DNA from: an uncultured Pyrinomonas sp.
Lineage (GTDB): Bacteria; Acidobacteriota; Blastocatellia; Pyrinomonadales; Pyrinomonadaceae
Reading direction: 5' to 3'
DNA length: 6,275 bases
Assembly: GCA_937135995.1 (NCBI GenBank)
Contig: CAKZOF010000497.1
Location: 1-6,275 of the forward strand
How positions within the stretch are numbered: position 1 is the first letter of the stretch; every line of letters starts with the position of its first letter. A program made the translations under genes and the position numbers. Of this stretch, positions 5,347 through 6,275 are shown in pieces. Below the pieces are notes generated by a model. It was given only the letters and a program-made list of their open reading frames with translations. It ran no database searches and was not told the origin of the DNA.

Positions 5347-6237
5347 GTGATCTCGTCGTCGATGCCCTATACTTTTCACGCTTCTTCGGATGATCTCGCC
5401 CTAAGCGAGGCGACGTTTGCGAGCTTGCGTGACTTGATTTACCAAGCATCGGGCCTCCATTTCGACAAGCTCAACAAGCAAACGTTCGAACATCGCTTGC
5501 GCGCACGCGTGCGCGCCCTCGGCTTCCAAAGCTTCGAGCGTTACTACCTTTATCTGCGCTTCGATCGTCGCGGCGAGCAAGAACTGGCGCGCGCTATCGA
5601 CGCGCTGGCCGTGCACGAGACCTATTTCTTCCGCGAAGAACGAGCCCTAGAAGCCTTTCGCTGGGAGATCCTGCCGCAGCTTGCGCGGACGAACGCGCGC
5701 GCGCGCGTGCTGCGGTTGTGGAGCGCCGGATGTTCGACGGGCGAAGAAGCCTACACGCTGGCCATGCTCGTGCGCGAAGCGGGCTTGTTCGATGACTGGC
5801 GAGTGGAGATCGTCGGCAGCGACATTTCGGCCCGCGCCATTCAGCAGGCCGAAGCGGGGATCTACGAGCGCCCGTCGTTTCGCGCGCTGAAGAGCGAGCG
5901 GCAGGAGCGCTATTTCGTCCGGTTGGACGAGGGCCGGTGGCAGATACGCGATGAACTGCGGCGCATGGTGAGGTTCAACGTCGTCAACTTGCTTGACGCG
6001 AGCGCCGTCGAAGCAGAGCGGCATTTCGACGTCGTCTTCTGCCGCAACGTCTTGCTCTATTTCGACGAGCGCGCCCGCCGGCGCGCGGCGCTAACTCTTC
6101 ACCGCGCGCTGCGCGACGAGGGCTACCTCGTCCTCGGCGCGACGGAGTCATTGGCCACGCTCGAGCTGCCTTTCAAACTGATCTATTTGAAGAACGATCT
6201 CGTTTACAAAAAAGTCATCGACTCAGTTTCGCCTTAA
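5347..6237 (+). CDS. cheR: CheR chemoreceptor glutamate methyltransferase
   Basis: The 296-residue protein is a SAM-dependent methyltransferase of the CheR family, which adds methyl groups to receptor glutamates during adaptation. The N-terminal helical domain covers about 18-85. HETYFFRE (90-97) is the family signature before the catalytic domain. The SAM-binding loop is WSAGCSTGEEAY (125-136). GSDIS (157-161) follows the second strand, and FCRNVLLYFD (231-240) is the conserved late motif. The region 170-215, with YERPSF and RYF, matches the segment containing the beta-subdomain. Length is close to that of typical CheR (about 270-290), with no extra TPR or CheB part. The start is uncertain: GTG 5347 is 6 nt after cheW, and ATG 5362 would remove 5 residues; neither has a clear Shine-Dalgarno, so translation may be coupled to cheW. 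Its last 23 bp overlap the opposing gene at the right edge. Confidence 0.93.
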   Translation: MISSSMPYTFHASSDDLALSEATFASLRDLIYQASGLHFDKLNKQTFEHRLRARVRALGFQSFERYYLYLRFDRRGEQELARAIDALAVHETYFFREERALEAFRWEILPQLARTNARARVLRLWSAGCSTGEEAYTLAMLVREAGLFDDWRVEIVGSDISARAIQQAEAGIYERPSFRALKSERQERYFVRLDEGRWQIRDELRRMVRFNVVNLLDASAVEAERHFDVVFCRNVLLYFDERARRRAALTLHRALRDEGYLVLGATESLATLELPFKLIYLKNDLVYKKVIDSVSP

Positions 6238-6275
6238 CCTTGTCGCTCACGACGCGCCCGTCGATGCTGCGATCG
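6215..6275 (-). CDS. C-terminal end of a minus-strand gene, possibly YqeY/GatB-like
   Basis: Read on the reverse strand, one frame entering from the right edge encodes 19 residues, DRSIDGRVVSDKVKAKLSR, then TGA at 6217-6215. Third codon positions are mostly G or C, as in the neighbouring genes, and the other two frames hit stops earlier. The pattern D-G-R-x-V-S-x-x-V-K-x-x-L resembles my memory of the C-terminus of YqeY proteins (GatB/YqeY domain, tRNA-amidotransferase related). Only 19 residues are available, so this is a weak family call. The gene would be convergent with cheR, with a 23 bp overlap, and closes the chemotaxis unit after two genes. Confidence 0.4.
   Translation of the reverse strand, partial: DRSIDGRVVSDKVKAKLSR

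Noticed and set aside
1..6275. CRISPR array, tRNA/rRNA, insertion sequence or toxin-antitoxin pair
   Set aside because: No regularly spaced repeats, no cloverleaf or rRNA-like stretches, no transposase or terminal inverted repeats, and no small paired ORFs with toxin or antitoxin features were seen.

Overview
The window is GC-rich, densely coding bacterial chromosome with no sign of mobile DNA. It looks Gram-negative: it encodes a putative lipoprotein and an LpxL/HtrB-type lipid A acyltransferase. Codon style and gene content would fit Acidobacteriota (possibly Blastocatellia/Pyrinomonas-like), but that placement is an impression, not a search result.

Layout, left to right. (1) Minus strand, cut by the left edge: a small DUF486/DMT-family membrane protein, starting at a TTG behind a clear Shine-Dalgarno. 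(2) A 371 bp divergent spacer with one perfect TATAAT box facing each way. (3) Plus strand: a secreted, probably lipid-anchored HExxH metallopeptidase-like protein resembling the haloarchaeal Hvo_1808 surface-protein family. (4) Plus strand: an alpha/beta-hydrolase esterase, then the lipid A-type acyltransferase 80 bp further on. (5) A convergent spacer filled almost exactly by nested inverted repeats. (6) Minus strand: a carboxymuconolactone decarboxylase/AhpD-like protein with the full AhpD-type catalytic spacing (E-x11-CxxC-x3-H), preceded by three copies of a TTGTGG box. (7) Plus strand: a sigma70-type promoter (TTGACA, extended -10) driving a two-gene chemotaxis unit, a single-domain CheW-like protein followed 6 nt later by a CheR methyltransferase. 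(8) At the right edge, the last 19 codons of a minus-strand gene that may be YqeY/GatB-like and whose 3' end overlaps cheR.

How the genes relate. cheW and cheR form a real functional pair: CheW couples receptors to the CheA kinase and CheR methylates receptors. No receptor, kinase, cheB or cheY lies in the window. The metallopeptidase, esterase and acyltransferase share a strand, but their spacing (259 and 80 bp) gives no firm evidence of one operon. The envelope theme (lipoprotein, acyltransferase, membrane protein) is loose. I found no obviously new multigene system. The most notable points are the archaeal-type metallopeptidase lipoprotein, the nested inverted repeat between the two convergent stop codons, the TTGTGG box cluster, and a 14-codon leader ORF that overlaps the preferred cheW start as ATGA.
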